Shown: positions 15,636 to 23,796 of the stretch, one piece after another
Position numbering within the stretch: position 1 is the first letter of the stretch
How the letters are laid out: each line of letters opens with the position of its first letter
Program-made: the position numbers and the translations under genes
Origin: Devosia sp. 66-14
GTDB taxonomy: Bacteria; Pseudomonadota; Alphaproteobacteria; Rhizobiales; Devosiaceae
Direction: 5' to 3'
NCBI GenBank assembly: GCA_001899085.1
Contig: MKVB01000002.1
Coordinates: 553,851-586,658, forward strand
Length of the DNA stretch: 32,808 nucleotides
Notes under the pieces: model-generated
The model's input: only the letters and a program-made list of their open reading frames with translations
What the model was told of the DNA's origin: nothing
Database searches by the model: none

Positions 15636-16841
15636 TTGACCGGCAGCAGCTTCTACAGCGTCGAGAAGGTCCCCGATGGGCGGAGCGGCGGCACCACCCA
15701 GGCCGAGACCCGCGTCTATAACGAGCGGCTGATCGTGTCGCTGGTGCGCCGGCATGGCCAGCTGTCGAAGGCCGATCTGACGCGGCTGACGGGGCTCGCG
15801 CCGCAAACCATCACCACCATCGTCAACCGCGCGGCCGATGGCGGCTTGCTGCTCAGGCGCGAGCCGTTGCGCGGGCGGCTCGGGCAACCCTCGGTGCCGT
15901 ACTCGCTCAACCCCGAAGCGGCCTACGCGTTCGGGCTCAAGATCGATCACCGCAGCGCCGATGTGACGCTGGTCAATTTCGTCGGCGAAGTGATCGCGTT
16001 CGAGCGCCTGGCGTTCGACACCCCGACCCCCGACGAGGTGATGAGCTTTGCCAAGGCGGCGATCTCGCGCATCGGCAAGCGCAAGGCGATCGCCGCCGAG
16101 CGCATTGCCGGGCTCGGCATCGCCTCGCCTTTCCACCAGTGGAACTGGAACGACGACAGCGAGGCGTCGCGGCGGCTCGATGCGTGGAAGCGCATCGATA
16201 TCCGCGCCGAGCTCGATCGGGTGTTCGACTGGCCGGTCTACCTGTTCCATGACGCGCTGGTGGCGGCGGGGGCCGAACTGATGTTCGGCACCGGGGTGGG
16301 CCGCGCGGATTTCCTCTATGCCTATGTCGGCCATTTCATCGGCGGCGGGCTGGTGCTCGACCACCACCTGTTTCCCGGCCGCAACAAGCTGGCGGGCGCG
16401 CTGGGCAGCATTCAGGTGCCGGGCGCCGGGGGCAGGGCGCAGCCGCTGCTGCAACTGGCCTCGCTGGTCAGCCTTGCCGGCAAGCTGGAGCCGGATGCCG
16501 CCGAGCGGCTGTGGTCGTCGCCCGAGGACTGGGGAGAGCTCGGAAGTCCCGTGCTCGAATGGATCGAACAGGTGGCCGAGGGCCTCGCCTATGTGGCGCA
16601 GGGCGCCGCAGCTTTGCTCGATGTCGACAACCTGGTGATCGACGGCGCCATGCCGGCGGGGGTGCGCAAGGAGATCGCCAAGGCGACGCGACGGCGCCTC
16701 GCGAGGGTGCTGGGCGAACGGCCGGAGCCGTTCTCGGTGCTCGAGGGCAGCTTCGGCCATCTCGGCCCGGCCATCGGCGGCGCCAGCATCCCGCTGCTGG
16801 TGAAATACTCGAACGACAAGGAATTGCTGTTCAAGGAGTAA
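15636..16841 (+). CDS. ROK-family transcriptional regulator
   Basis: The product is 401 residues, starting at TTG 15636 because no ATG or GTG precedes the DNA-binding domain. The N-terminal winged helix (about residues 28-75: NERLIVSLVRRHGQLSKADL, then TGLAPQTITTIVNRA) is followed by a ROK sugar-kinase-like fold with FGLKIDHRSADVTLVNFVGEV and YAYVGHFIGGGLVLD. The zinc-site signature of many ROK proteins (CxCGxxGCxE) is absent; the matching stretch reads LGSIQVPGAGGRAQPLLQ. No kinase activity is expected. It is divergent from the esterase/binding-protein/transporter operon, the classical position of its local repressor. The ribosome site is weak, which together with TTG suggests low expression. 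Confidence 0.9.
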   Translation: MTGSSFYSVEKVPDGRSGGTTQAETRVYNERLIVSLVRRHGQLSKADLTRLTGLAPQTITTIVNRAADGGLLLRREPLRGRLGQPSVPYSLNPEAAYAFGLKIDHRSADVTLVNFVGEVIAFERLAFDTPTPDEVMSFAKAAISRIGKRKAIAAERIAGLGIASPFHQWNWNDDSEASRRLDAWKRIDIRAELDRVFDWPVYLFHDALVAAGAELMFGTGVGRADFLYAYVGHFIGGGLVLDHHLFPGRNKLAGALGSIQVPGAGGRAQPLLQLASLVSLAGKLEPDAAERLWSSPEDWGELGSPVLEWIEQVAEGLAYVAQGAAALLDVDNLVIDGAMPAGVRKEIAKATRRRLARVLGERPEPFSVLEGSFGHLGPAIGGASIPLLVKYSNDKELLFKE

Positions 16842-16884
16842 GGGGCTGGAAAGCGTGAGCCATCGCAAGTGGCGCGTGGATAGG

Positions 16885-16969
16885 GCGGCGCGGAAAGAGT
16901 ACCCCCCGCCCTGTCCCTCCCCCGCAAGGGGGAGGAGACCAGAACACTGGCGTCTGAGTTAGCGTCTCA
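16885..16969. repeat. Left part of palindromic repeat family B, interrupted
   Basis: This matches the left half of the intact family B elements at 29112 and 30771: a GAAAGAGTACCCCCC start, a CCTCCCCCGCAAGGGGGAGG stem, then GAGACCAGAACACTGGCG. The right arm (C5TTGCGGGGAGG and the GGGGTGGGGGTACTCTTC end) does not follow; instead the family A element begins at 16970. I read it as a B element broken by insertion of A. With 16970-17226 it fills nearly all of the 419-base gap between the ROK gene and the next operon; I see no gene there. Confidence 0.65.
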
Positions 16970-17226
16970 GGGCTATCGCATATGCGGGCGATAGGCACCT
17001 CTTGCCTTCTCCCCTTGCGGTCAGCGGACGAGGGCGAAGCCCTCGCCGCGAGGTGGCGCGCAGCGCCGGATGAGGGGTACGCGAAACGAAGTGTAGCGCG
17101 ATCCGAGCGTAGCGAGGAGCGATCCAGTGCGCGGAGAGATACCCCTCATCCGCCCTTCGGGCACCTTCTCCCGCAAGGGGAGAAGGCGCCTCACCCCACC
17201 ACCAGGGCTCTTCATATGCGGTGCCC
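16970..17226. repeat. MITE-like palindromic element, family A, copy 1
   Basis: Begins GGGCTATCG, like the copy at 23844-24073, and shares with it the body: CACCTCTTGCCTTCTCCCC, GGATGAGGGGTACGCG, the ACGAAGTGTAGCGCGATCCG core, GGAGAGATACCCCTCATCC and CCTTCTCCC-GCAAGGGGAGAAGG. The left arm of this copy carries an extra stretch at its tip (about 17009-17070, with GAGGGCGAAGCCCTC hairpin), making it longer. The right terminal repeat is degenerate (TGCGGTGCCC). Translation yields nonsense peptides only. Confidence 0.7.
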
Positions 17227-17260
17227 CCCTGTGTAGACGGGAGAGGCGCGCCAGAGCCAC

Positions 17261-18130
17261 TCACCCCAGCGGGTTGTCGCCCTTCCACCAGGTCTTGAAC
17301 GGGTTCGACCAGAGGATCGACTGGATGGTTTCGTCGCTGACGCGCGGCAGGTTGGTGCCTTCGACCTGCTTGTTGATGTTGATCAGCCCGTCGGCCGATT
17401 CCGCCACGCCGGCGAAGGGGAAGTCGGTGCCGAAGAAGATCTTGTCGGCGGTGCGGTACTCTTCGGCCAGCACCAGCATGTTGTAGTACTGCCAGGGCCG
17501 GTAGAAGAGCGCCGACTGTTCCAGCCAGACATTGGGTTGCTTGCGCGCCACGACGATCGCCTCGTCGTACCAGGGGTGGCCCAGATGGGCGAGGATCATG
17601 GTCAGGTCGGGGTATTTCATCGCCACCGGCTCGACATGGATAGCTCGGCCCAGTTCCACCGGGGCATTGCGCGCATAGGTGGTGCCCATGTGCATGGTCA
17701 GGGGCAGGTTGCGCTTCTGCAGATACTCGTAGACCGGCTCGAGCCGCGGGGCGGGAAGGTGCACGCCGTTGTAGATCGGGCCGAACTTCACGCCCTTGAG
17801 GCCGAGGTCCTCGATGCCGTGCACCAGCATATCCATGTAGTCGGCACGGCGCGGATCGACATAGGCGAAGCCGACGAACTTGTCGGGGTATTTTCTCACC
17901 GCCGCGGCGGTGGTTTCGTCGTCGCCCTCGACGCCGATGGCGTCGGCATAGCGCAGGGTGAAGATGATGGCCTTTTCCACCTCCGCCATCGCCTTGTAGA
18001 GCGAATCCGCGTCGGACTGGTGCGCCAGCTCGCCCTTGCGCACCCGGCCGTGCAGCGTCCAGTAGAGCGGCAGGATGTGCTCTTCGTTGTAGATGTTGAC
18101 GTGGCAGTCGCAATAGGCGCGGGCGGTCAT
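17261..18130 (-). CDS. Amidohydrolase-2 family metal-dependent hydrolase with altered HxH motif
   Basis: The product is 289 residues with an ACMSD/amidohydrolase-2 TIM-barrel layout. Visible candidates for the metal site are His10, His147 (MHMGT), His182/His185 (LAHLGH) and Asp236 (FFGTDFPF), with Lys115 in GVKFGP. The N-terminal motif, normally D-x-H-x-H, reads DCHVN (Asp8 to Asn12), so the second His is Asn. The ATG at 18130 is 11 bases after the ATPase stop and starts the conserved domain. As last gene of the LacI-linked transporter operon it probably acts on the imported sugar or its lactone, or decarboxylates a product. I would not assign a reaction. Confidence 0.85.
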   Translation of the reverse strand: MTARAYCDCHVNIYNEEHILPLYWTLHGRVRKGELAHQSDADSLYKAMAEVEKAIIFTLRYADAIGVEGDDETTAAAVRKYPDKFVGFAYVDPRRADYMDMLVHGIEDLGLKGVKFGPIYNGVHLPAPRLEPVYEYLQKRNLPLTMHMGTTYARNAPVELGRAIHVEPVAMKYPDLTMILAHLGHPWYDEAIVVARKQPNVWLEQSALFYRPWQYYNMLVLAEEYRTADKIFFGTDFPFAGVAESADGLININKQVEGTNLPRVSDETIQSILWSNPFKTWWKGDNPLG

Positions 18131-18141
18131 GGCGGTTCCGA

Positions 18142-18915
18142 TCAGTTCGTGGCGGCGACGCGCGGCTTGTGCAGCGACATCAGGAAATCGGTGAGCTCGG
18201 TGTAGGTCATCGACGAGGTCGGTGCGTCGAGGGCGATCTCGCCGCGGTCGAGCACCACCAGCCGGTCGCACACTTCGTGCACATGGTGGATGTTGTGTTC
18301 GATGTAGATGCAACTGCGGCCGCCCGCCTTGATCGAGCGGATGAAGTCCAGCACCTTGTTCACTTCCTTCAAAGCCAGCGCCACCGTCGGCTCGTCGAGC
18401 ACGATCAGGTCGCTGTCGAAATGCATGGCGCGGCCGATGGCGACGCCCTGGCGCTCGCCGCCCGACAGCCGGCTCACCGGGGTCTCGACATCGATGCCGA
18501 CGCCGCGAAAACCGATGGTCGAGCGCATGATCTCGTTGGCGATGCGCTTTTCGGCCTTCACGTCGATGAAGCCGAAGCGGTTGGTCAGCGGCCGGCCGAC
18601 GAAGAAGTTGCGCCACAGCGGCTGCTTTTCGCCCAGCGACGAGTCCTGGTAGACGGTCTCGATCTTGAGCTTGTGCGCCTCTTTCACCGAGTAGCTCGCC
18701 GCGTCGATCTTCTGGCCGCGCACATATATGGTGCCGCTCGAGGGCTGCTCCACGCCGGTCAGCACCTTGATCAGGGTCGATTTGCCGGCGCCGTTGTCGC
18801 CAATCAGCCCGACGATCTCGTTGGCGCCGATCTCGAGCGTCACGTCCTTCAGGCTGACGACCTTGCCGTACTGCTTGCGAACGTTCTCGAGCCGGACGAT
18901 CGGGGTGGATGTCAT
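18142..18915 (-). CDS. Sugar ABC transporter ATP-binding protein (CUT2, single domain, FrcA-like)
   Basis: The product is 257 residues. Walker A GDNGAGKST (39-47), Q-loop Gln90 (VYQD), signature LSGGERQ (150-156), Walker B LIVLDEP (170-176) and H-loop His207 (EHNIHH) are intact. It is about half the length of RbsA/XylG ATPases and carries a single nucleotide domain, like rhizobial FrcA; two copies would dimerise. It is transcribed after the binding-protein gene, from which it is separated by a 192-base gap filled with a palindromic repeat. Its partners are the permease at 20155-21186 and the binding protein at 19108-20088. Confidence 0.93.
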   Translation of the reverse strand: MTSTPIVRLENVRKQYGKVVSLKDVTLEIGANEIVGLIGDNGAGKSTLIKVLTGVEQPSSGTIYVRGQKIDAASYSVKEAHKLKIETVYQDSSLGEKQPLWRNFFVGRPLTNRFGFIDVKAEKRIANEIMRSTIGFRGVGIDVETPVSRLSGGERQGVAIGRAMHFDSDLIVLDEPTVALALKEVNKVLDFIRSIKAGGRSCIYIEHNIHHVHEVCDRLVVLDRGEIALDAPTSSMTYTELTDFLMSLHKPRVAATN

Positions 18916-18959
18916 TTCGTGTTCCCATCAGGAGTTCTGAATGGCCGCCGAAGCTGCCA

Positions 18960-19101
18960 CATCGCCCCCTCTCCCTTTGGGACGCGGTAGCGCCCCGGGG
19001 GGAGAGGGCTGGGGTGAGGGGGCCTTGCCGCCTACACGGCAGCCGCGAAAAGCCCCCTCACGCGGCGCTACGCGCCGACCTCTCCCCCAAAGGGAGAGGT
19101 G
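18960..19101. repeat. Palindromic intergenic repeat, family C, inside the transporter operon
   Basis: Two G/C-rich blocks face each other: CCCCCTCTCCCTTTGGG with GGGGGAGAGGGCTGGGGTGA on the left, and CCCCCTCACGCGGCGCTACG with CTCTCCCCCAAAGGGAGAGG on the right. The joining sequence includes GCCGCCTACACGGCAGC. The left stem tip contains GGACGCGGTAGCGCC (18980-18994), a 15-mer that also occurs in the stem tip of the repeat at 30771 (30811-30825). It lies between the binding-protein and ATPase genes of one operon, where it may act as an RNA processing or attenuation point. Confidence 0.65.
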
Positions 19102-19107
19102 AAGACG

Positions 19108-20088
19108 TTACCGGATGCCGGTTTTCACCAGTGCTTCCAGCGCCTCGACATTGTCCTTGGTCACCGAGCCGCCGCCGGTGTTGAGGTTCAGGCCGGCGAG
19201 GCCGTATTTCTTCTCGAGCACGGCAGCGACCACCGGCATGAAGCCCTGCAGGTAGGGCTGCTGGTCGAGCACCACGGTGATGTAGCCGTCCTTCAAACCC
19301 TGGATGGCGCCGGCGGAGATATCAAAGCCCGAGGCGACGACTTCGCCGGGCTGCTTGCCGGCGTCGGCGAGGACCTTGCCGAGCACGGCGGTGATGCCGC
19401 TATGGCCGGGGACGATGATCGCCTTGGTGTCGGGGTTGGCTTCGAGATAGGCGACCAGCACCGGCACAGAAAGCGAGGGATCGGCCACCGCTTCGTTCGA
19501 CCACTGCAGTTCGTCGAAGGCGATCTTCTTTTCGCTCAGCACCTCGACGGTGCCCTTGGCGACGTCATTGCCGGGAGCACCTTCGATGAAGGCGCCATAG
19601 ACCACGACCTTGTCGCCTTCCTTGAGCCCGCCCTTCTCGATGGTGAGATTGGCGAGGTTCTTGCCGGCGCCGTAATTGTCGAGGCCGAAATAGCTCATCG
19701 AGGTGCCGGGCAGCGCGTTGTTGTTCACCACCACGACGATGCCGGCTTCCTTCGCCTTGTTGATGAACGAGGTCATGGCGTCGGTGCCGGGGTGACCCAT
19801 CACCACGATGGCGTCGGGCGCGGCGGCCAGCGCCTCGTTGGCCTGCACCAGCATCTTCTGCGGGTCCCAGCCGGCATGCTGCTCCATCAGGTTGACCTTG
19901 AGGATGCGGGCCGCGTCGCGGGCGCCCAGCTCGCGGGCGAGCGTGGCGCTGTCGCCCGGGTTGCCGCCGAGCTGGAAGTAGATGGTCATGCCGCTGTCGA
20001 CCGCTTCCTGGGCGGTGACCGCGAGCGGGGCCGCGACCATCGCGGCGCCCATGGCGAGGCCGGCGAGGCCCCTGAATAGTGACTTCAT
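19108..20088 (-). CDS. Sugar ABC transporter substrate-binding protein (RbsB-like, CUT2)
   Basis: The product is 326 residues with a signal peptide (MKSLFRGLAGLAMGAAMVAA...AVTAQ, cleavage near residue 26). The mature part shows the type 1 periplasmic fold: AAAPDAIVVMGHPGTDAMTSFINKAKEAGIVVVVNNN, GDKVVVYGAFIEGAPG, NPDTKAIIVPGHSGITAVLGKVLADAG, and VASGFDISAGAIQGLKDGYITVVLDQQPYLQGFM. The last block is typical of ribose/galactose/autoinducer-type binders. It lies between the permease and ATPase genes of the LacI-linked operon. The ligand is unknown; by context a pentose, deoxyhexose or sugar acid. Confidence 0.93.
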   Translation of the reverse strand: MKSLFRGLAGLAMGAAMVAAPLAVTAQEAVDSGMTIYFQLGGNPGDSATLARELGARDAARILKVNLMEQHAGWDPQKMLVQANEALAAAPDAIVVMGHPGTDAMTSFINKAKEAGIVVVVNNNALPGTSMSYFGLDNYGAGKNLANLTIEKGGLKEGDKVVVYGAFIEGAPGNDVAKGTVEVLSEKKIAFDELQWSNEAVADPSLSVPVLVAYLEANPDTKAIIVPGHSGITAVLGKVLADAGKQPGEVVASGFDISAGAIQGLKDGYITVVLDQQPYLQGFMPVVAAVLEKKYGLAGLNLNTGGGSVTKDNVEALEALVKTGIR

Positions 20089-20119
20089 GATTGTTCCTTT
20101 CCCTATTTTGTGGTCCCGC

Positions 20120-20143
20120 CCGGGGCTTTAACCCTCGCCCCGG
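20120..20143. other. Small intercistronic stem-loop before the binding-protein gene
   Basis: CCGGGGC (20120-20126) and GCCCCGG (20137-20143) pair with a 10-base loop in the 66-base gap between the permease and binding-protein genes. There is no T-run on the minus strand, so I favour an RNA stability or processing element over a terminator. Confidence 0.35.
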
Positions 20144-20154
20144 CCGGGCAGTTT

Positions 20155-21186
20155 TCAGTGCCGCAGGCGCGAGCGTACGGACTTGATCAGAGGCACCTTG
20201 TCGGGGTCCTCGATGGCGGTGTTCATCACCACGGAGATGATGAAGACGAGACCGATGAAGAAGCGGGTCCAGAAGCCCTGCACGCCGCTGGCGACGAGAC
20301 CGGCCTCGATGACGGCGACGATGAGCGAGGCGAAGACCGTGCCGACGATCTTGCCGGAGCCGCCGAAGATCGAGGTTCCGCCGATGAACACGGCGGCGAT
20401 CACGGTGAGCAGATAGCCCTGGCCCTGCTGGTTGAAGTAGGTGGTGGTCTCGACGGTGAGGAAGACGCCGGCCAGCGCCGACAGGAACCCCATCAGGGTG
20501 AACAGCTTGATCTTTTCGCGATCGATCTGGATGCCGACGACCTTGGCCACCTTCATGCTGTCGCCGATGAACAGGATGTTCTCGCCGAAGCGGTGCCGGT
20601 TGAGCAGCTGCCAGACGAAGATCGAGATGCCGATGGCCCAGATCATCTGCATCGGCACGATACCGCCGACGCGTCCGACCATGATCGACTGGATCAGCGT
20701 GCCATCGATGGCGGGGATGGCGACGGTCAGGCCGTTCGACACCACGGTCAGCAGCCCACCCCAGAGGAACATCATGGCCAAGGTGGCGATCATCGAGGGG
20801 ATGCCGAGCTTGGTGACGACGAGGCCGTTGACGAAGCCCATGGCGGTGCCGGTCGCGAGCGCCGCGATCAGCGCCAGCCAGGTCATGTCATATTGCTGGA
20901 ACAGGAAGGCGAAGACATAGCTGGCGAAGGCGACGACGGACGGAAAGCTCAGGTCCATCTCGCCGGCCGTGGCCACCAGGGTCAGCCCCAGGGCGATGAT
21001 CAGCGGCGGCGGCACCGAGGCCATGAAGCTCATATAGACGCGGTAGCCGAGAAAGGCGCGCGGTGCGGTGATCATGAACACCACGATCAGCACCACGAAG
21101 ACCAGGGCGGTGGCGGTGCCTTCGATCTTGAAGAAGCTCGCCACCGGGTTGGTGCGTGCTTGCGTGACGTTCCCCCCGGCCGACAT
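20155..21186 (-). CDS. Sugar ABC transporter permease (RbsC-like, CUT2)
   Basis: The product is 343 residues, an inner-membrane protein with about ten hydrophobic segments. The CUT2 signature region reads ATAGEMDLSFPSVVAFASY in place of the common GGIDLSVG. The C-terminal half has the usual GGTSIFGGSGKIVGTVFASL motif followed by VIEAGLVASGVQGFW. The ATG at 21186 overlaps the stop of the RraA-like gene by one base (TGATG), so the enzyme and transporter are translationally coupled. It precedes the binding-protein gene by 66 bases. Confidence 0.93.
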   Translation of the reverse strand: MSAGGNVTQARTNPVASFFKIEGTATALVFVVLIVVFMITAPRAFLGYRVYMSFMASVPPPLIIALGLTLVATAGEMDLSFPSVVAFASYVFAFLFQQYDMTWLALIAALATGTAMGFVNGLVVTKLGIPSMIATLAMMFLWGGLLTVVSNGLTVAIPAIDGTLIQSIMVGRVGGIVPMQMIWAIGISIFVWQLLNRHRFGENILFIGDSMKVAKVVGIQIDREKIKLFTLMGFLSALAGVFLTVETTTYFNQQGQGYLLTVIAAVFIGGTSIFGGSGKIVGTVFASLIVAVIEAGLVASGVQGFWTRFFIGLVFIISVVMNTAIEDPDKVPLIKSVRSRLRH

Positions 21187-21866
21187 CAGAGCACCCCGTA
21201 CTTGGCGTAGACGTCGCGCAGGAAACCGCCGGCGCGCAGCTCGTTCATCGAATGGTGCTCGCCATTGACCTTGTCGAAGGCGCGCTGCAGCACTTCGGCC
21301 TCGACCGCCTGCGGCACCACGACGACGCCGTCGGCATCGCCGAACACCAGGTCGCCCGGCTCGACGCGCACGCCATCGACGATCACCGGCACATCGACGG
21401 CCTGGATCTGGCCGCGACCCTTGGAATCGAGCGGCGCGATGCCGGCATGGAACACCGGGAGCGCGAGTTCGCGGATGCCCAGAATGTCGCGCACGAAGCC
21501 GTCGGTGATGCAGCCGGCGGCGCCACGCGCATGGGTCGCGGTGGAGAGCAGACTCCCCCAGGGCGCGATGCGCGAGGACCCGCCGCAGGAAAACACCGCC
21601 ACGTCGCCCGGCTTCAGATCGTCGACGATGGCGATCTCGAGCTCGTAGGGATTGGTGCCCTCGGCGACGAACGGCACTTCCATATACTGGCCGGTGCGGG
21701 CCCGGCCGCAGAGTTTCAGGCTCTCGTCGAGCGGGCGGATCTTCGGCGACATCGCCTGGTTCCAGATGCCGATGGCATCGAGCGCGTCGCTCAGCACGGC
21801 GGAGTAGAGCTGTTGCCAGCCCTCCGGCAGCGGCGGATTCTGGCGCGGGATAAACACGGAGGTCAC
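21186..21866 (-). CDS. RraA-like family protein, candidate class II aldolase
   Basis: The product is 226 residues from the GTG at 21866 (a second GTG at 21857 is possible; the ribosome site is weak). RraA/HMG-CHA aldolase features are clear: LSDALDAIG near the start, DDLKPGDVAVF, the Arg126-Asp127 pair in ITDGFVRDILG, and GDLVFGDADGVVVVPQ. Family members include E. coli RraA and divalent-metal aldolases that cleave 4-hydroxy-2-oxo acids. The Asp usually found 21 residues before the Arg is Ser105 (APWGSLL), so metal or substrate chemistry may differ. It is sandwiched between a sugar-acid dehydratase and a sugar permease. A retro-aldol step on a 2-keto-3-deoxy sugar acid is therefore a reasonable inference, not established. 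Confidence 0.87.
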   Translation of the reverse strand: MTSVFIPRQNPPLPEGWQQLYSAVLSDALDAIGIWNQAMSPKIRPLDESLKLCGRARTGQYMEVPFVAEGTNPYELEIAIVDDLKPGDVAVFSCGGSSRIAPWGSLLSTATHARGAAGCITDGFVRDILGIRELALPVFHAGIAPLDSKGRGQIQAVDVPVIVDGVRVEPGDLVFGDADGVVVVPQAVEAEVLQRAFDKVNGEHHSMNELRAGGFLRDVYAKYGVL

Positions 21867-21882
21867 GGGGGTAACGCCCTTT

Positions 21883-23640
21883 CTAGAAGGAAACCTTGGA
21901 GGGAGGAGTGCCGCTGGCGCCGACGAGGAAATCGAAATCGACGCCCTTGTCGGCCTGCTGCACATGATCGATGAAGAGCTTGCCGTAGCCGCGCTCGAAG
22001 GCCGGCTGGGGCGGCACGAATGCGGCGCGGCGGCGGGCCAGTTCGGCCTCGTCGACTTCGAGCTCGAGTTTTCGCGCGGCGGTGTCGAGCACGATGACGT
22101 CGCCGGTGCGGACCAAAGCCAGCGGGCCGCCGATCGCCGATTCCGGCGCCACATGCAGCACCACCGTGCCGAAGGCAGTGCCGCTCATCCGCGCATCGGA
22201 CACCCGCACCATGTCGGTGACGCCCTGTTCGAGCAGCTTTTTGGGCAGCGCCATGCTGCCGACCTCGGGCATGCCGGGATAGCCGCGCGGGCCGGCATTC
22301 TTCAGCACCAGCACGCTGTCGGCATCGACATCGAGATCGGGATCGTCGATGCGGGCCCGGAAATCCTCGGCCGTTTCGAACACCACCGCCCGGCCGCGAT
22401 GCTGCATCAGGCGGGGCGAGGCGGCCGACGGCTTGATGATGGCGCCATCGGGCGCGAGGTTGCCCTTGAGCACCATCATGCCGCCCTCCGGGGTCAATGG
22501 TCGGTCGAGCGGGCGGATCACTTCGTCGTCCCAGCTCTCGGCGCCGGCGATGCGCTCGCCGATGGTGCCGCCCTCGACGACCGGGGCATCAAGCTTCAGC
22601 CGATGCCTGAGCCGCTCCATCACCGCCGGCAGACCGCCGGCATCGAAGAACTCTTCCATCAGGAAGCGGCCGGACGGCTTGAGGTCGACGAGGGTAGGGA
22701 TGTCGCGACCGAGCCGATCCCAATCCTCGAGATCGAAGGGGACGCCGAGCCGGCCGGCCAGCGCCAGGAGGTGCACCACGGCATTGGTGGAACCGCCAAT
22801 GGCGCCGTTGACCTTGACGCCGTTCTCGAAGGCTTCTCGCGTCAGTATCTGCGAGATGGTGATGCCCTGCTTCACCAGCTCGACAATGCGGATGCCGGCC
22901 TGTTCGGACAGCACGGCGCGGCGGCTGTCGACGGCGGGGATCGAGCCGTTCATCGGCAGGCCGATGCCCATGGCTTCGGCCAGCGAGGCCATGGTCGAGG
23001 CGGTGCCCATGGTCATGCACGAGCCGGCCGAACGGCTCATCGCCGCCTCCGCCGCATCGAGCTCGGCCTTGGAGATCTTGCCGGTGCGGTGTTCCTCGTC
23101 GAGCTTGAACATGTCGGTGCCCGAGCCGAGGGTGCGCCCCTTGAAGCGGCCGTTGAGCATCGGGCCGCCCGAAACGAGGATGGTGGGCACGTCGCAGCTC
23201 GCCGCGCCCATCAGCAGCGCCGGGGTGGTCTTGTCGCAGCCGGCCAGCAGCACCACGCCATCGATCGGGTTGGCGCGGATGGTCTCCTCGACATCCATGG
23301 CGACGAGGTTGCGGAACATCATGGTGGTCGGCCGCATCAGCGGCTCGCCGAGGCTGGTCACCGGGAATTCGAGCGGGAAACCGCCGGCCATCAGCACGCC
23401 GCGCTTCACATGCTCGGCGAGATCGCGGAGGTGCCGATTGCAGTTGGTCAGTTCCGACCAGGTGTTGCAGATGCCGATCACCGGCCGGCCATCGAGCATT
23501 TCCGGCACGAAGCCCTGGCTCTTCATCCAGCTGCGCGGAATGAAGCCGTATTTGCCGGCGCGGGCGAACCACTCGGCACTGCGCAAGGCAGTCGCCGGCT
23601 GGCCCGTGCTGTCGTCGGAGGCGTGGCTCATCTCAGTCAT
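21883..23640 (-). CDS. IlvD/Edd-family sugar-acid dehydratase (L-arabinonate dehydratase type)
   Basis: The product is 585 residues from the ATG at 23640; the ATG at 23631 is a close alternative. Three cluster Cys are visible: Cys67 (LTNCNRHL), Cys135 (LAGCDKTTP) and Cys208 (AGSCMTMGTAST), the pattern of [2Fe-2S] pentonate dehydratases. The catalytic-Ser region SDARMSGTAFGTVVLH is intact. Blocks such as MEEFFDAGGLPAVM and LKGNLAPDGAIIKPSAASP match, from memory, rhizobial L-arabinonate dehydratase, whose substrates include L-arabinonate, D-fuconate and D-galactonate. It would form a 2-keto-3-deoxy acid. It is the first gene of the operon, behind the 20-base palindrome at 23681-23700, and 16 bases before the RraA-like gene. 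Branched-chain amino-acid synthesis (true IlvD) is less likely given the context. Confidence 0.92.
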   Translation of the reverse strand: MTEMSHASDDSTGQPATALRSAEWFARAGKYGFIPRSWMKSQGFVPEMLDGRPVIGICNTWSELTNCNRHLRDLAEHVKRGVLMAGGFPLEFPVTSLGEPLMRPTTMMFRNLVAMDVEETIRANPIDGVVLLAGCDKTTPALLMGAASCDVPTILVSGGPMLNGRFKGRTLGSGTDMFKLDEEHRTGKISKAELDAAEAAMSRSAGSCMTMGTASTMASLAEAMGIGLPMNGSIPAVDSRRAVLSEQAGIRIVELVKQGITISQILTREAFENGVKVNGAIGGSTNAVVHLLALAGRLGVPFDLEDWDRLGRDIPTLVDLKPSGRFLMEEFFDAGGLPAVMERLRHRLKLDAPVVEGGTIGERIAGAESWDDEVIRPLDRPLTPEGGMMVLKGNLAPDGAIIKPSAASPRLMQHRGRAVVFETAEDFRARIDDPDLDVDADSVLVLKNAGPRGYPGMPEVGSMALPKKLLEQGVTDMVRVSDARMSGTAFGTVVLHVAPESAIGGPLALVRTGDVIVLDTAARKLELEVDEAELARRRAAFVPPQPAFERGYGKLFIDHVQQADKGVDFDFLVGASGTPPSKVSF

Positions 23641-23680
23641 CCCGGTGATCGCTGCGTCGGCCCTCAGATGCAGCGTTGAG

Positions 23681-23713
23681 TACATGTAACGTTAAATGTA
23701 ATCGGGGAGTCAA
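23681..23713 (-). promoter_or_regulatory. Predicted LacI operator and promoter of the dehydratase operon
   Basis: TACATGTAACGTTAAATGTA (23681-23700) is a 20-base palindrome with a central CG; 9 of 10 base pairs match (only 23686/23695 fail). The same site, with 15 of 20 matches, occurs at 25311-25330 just before the lacI gene. On the minus strand a TTGACT -35-like box lies at 23713-23708, placing the -10 region (about 23690-23685) inside the palindrome. The centre is 50 bases from the dehydratase start. This is the expected geometry of a repressor site. Confidence 0.65.
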
Positions 23714-23796
23714 GACGGTTTTTGAGCAGCGTCTACAGGTCGGGTTTTTGGGGGGCGGCACATCGCCGTTGCCCGCTGGTGCCGAGGGCAGAGGTC

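Noticed and set aside
21964-23679. Two overlapping plus-strand open frames of 446-571 codons opposite the dehydratase
   Set aside because: Both are antisense to an intact IlvD/Edd gene with all cluster Cys residues; no domain is recognisable.
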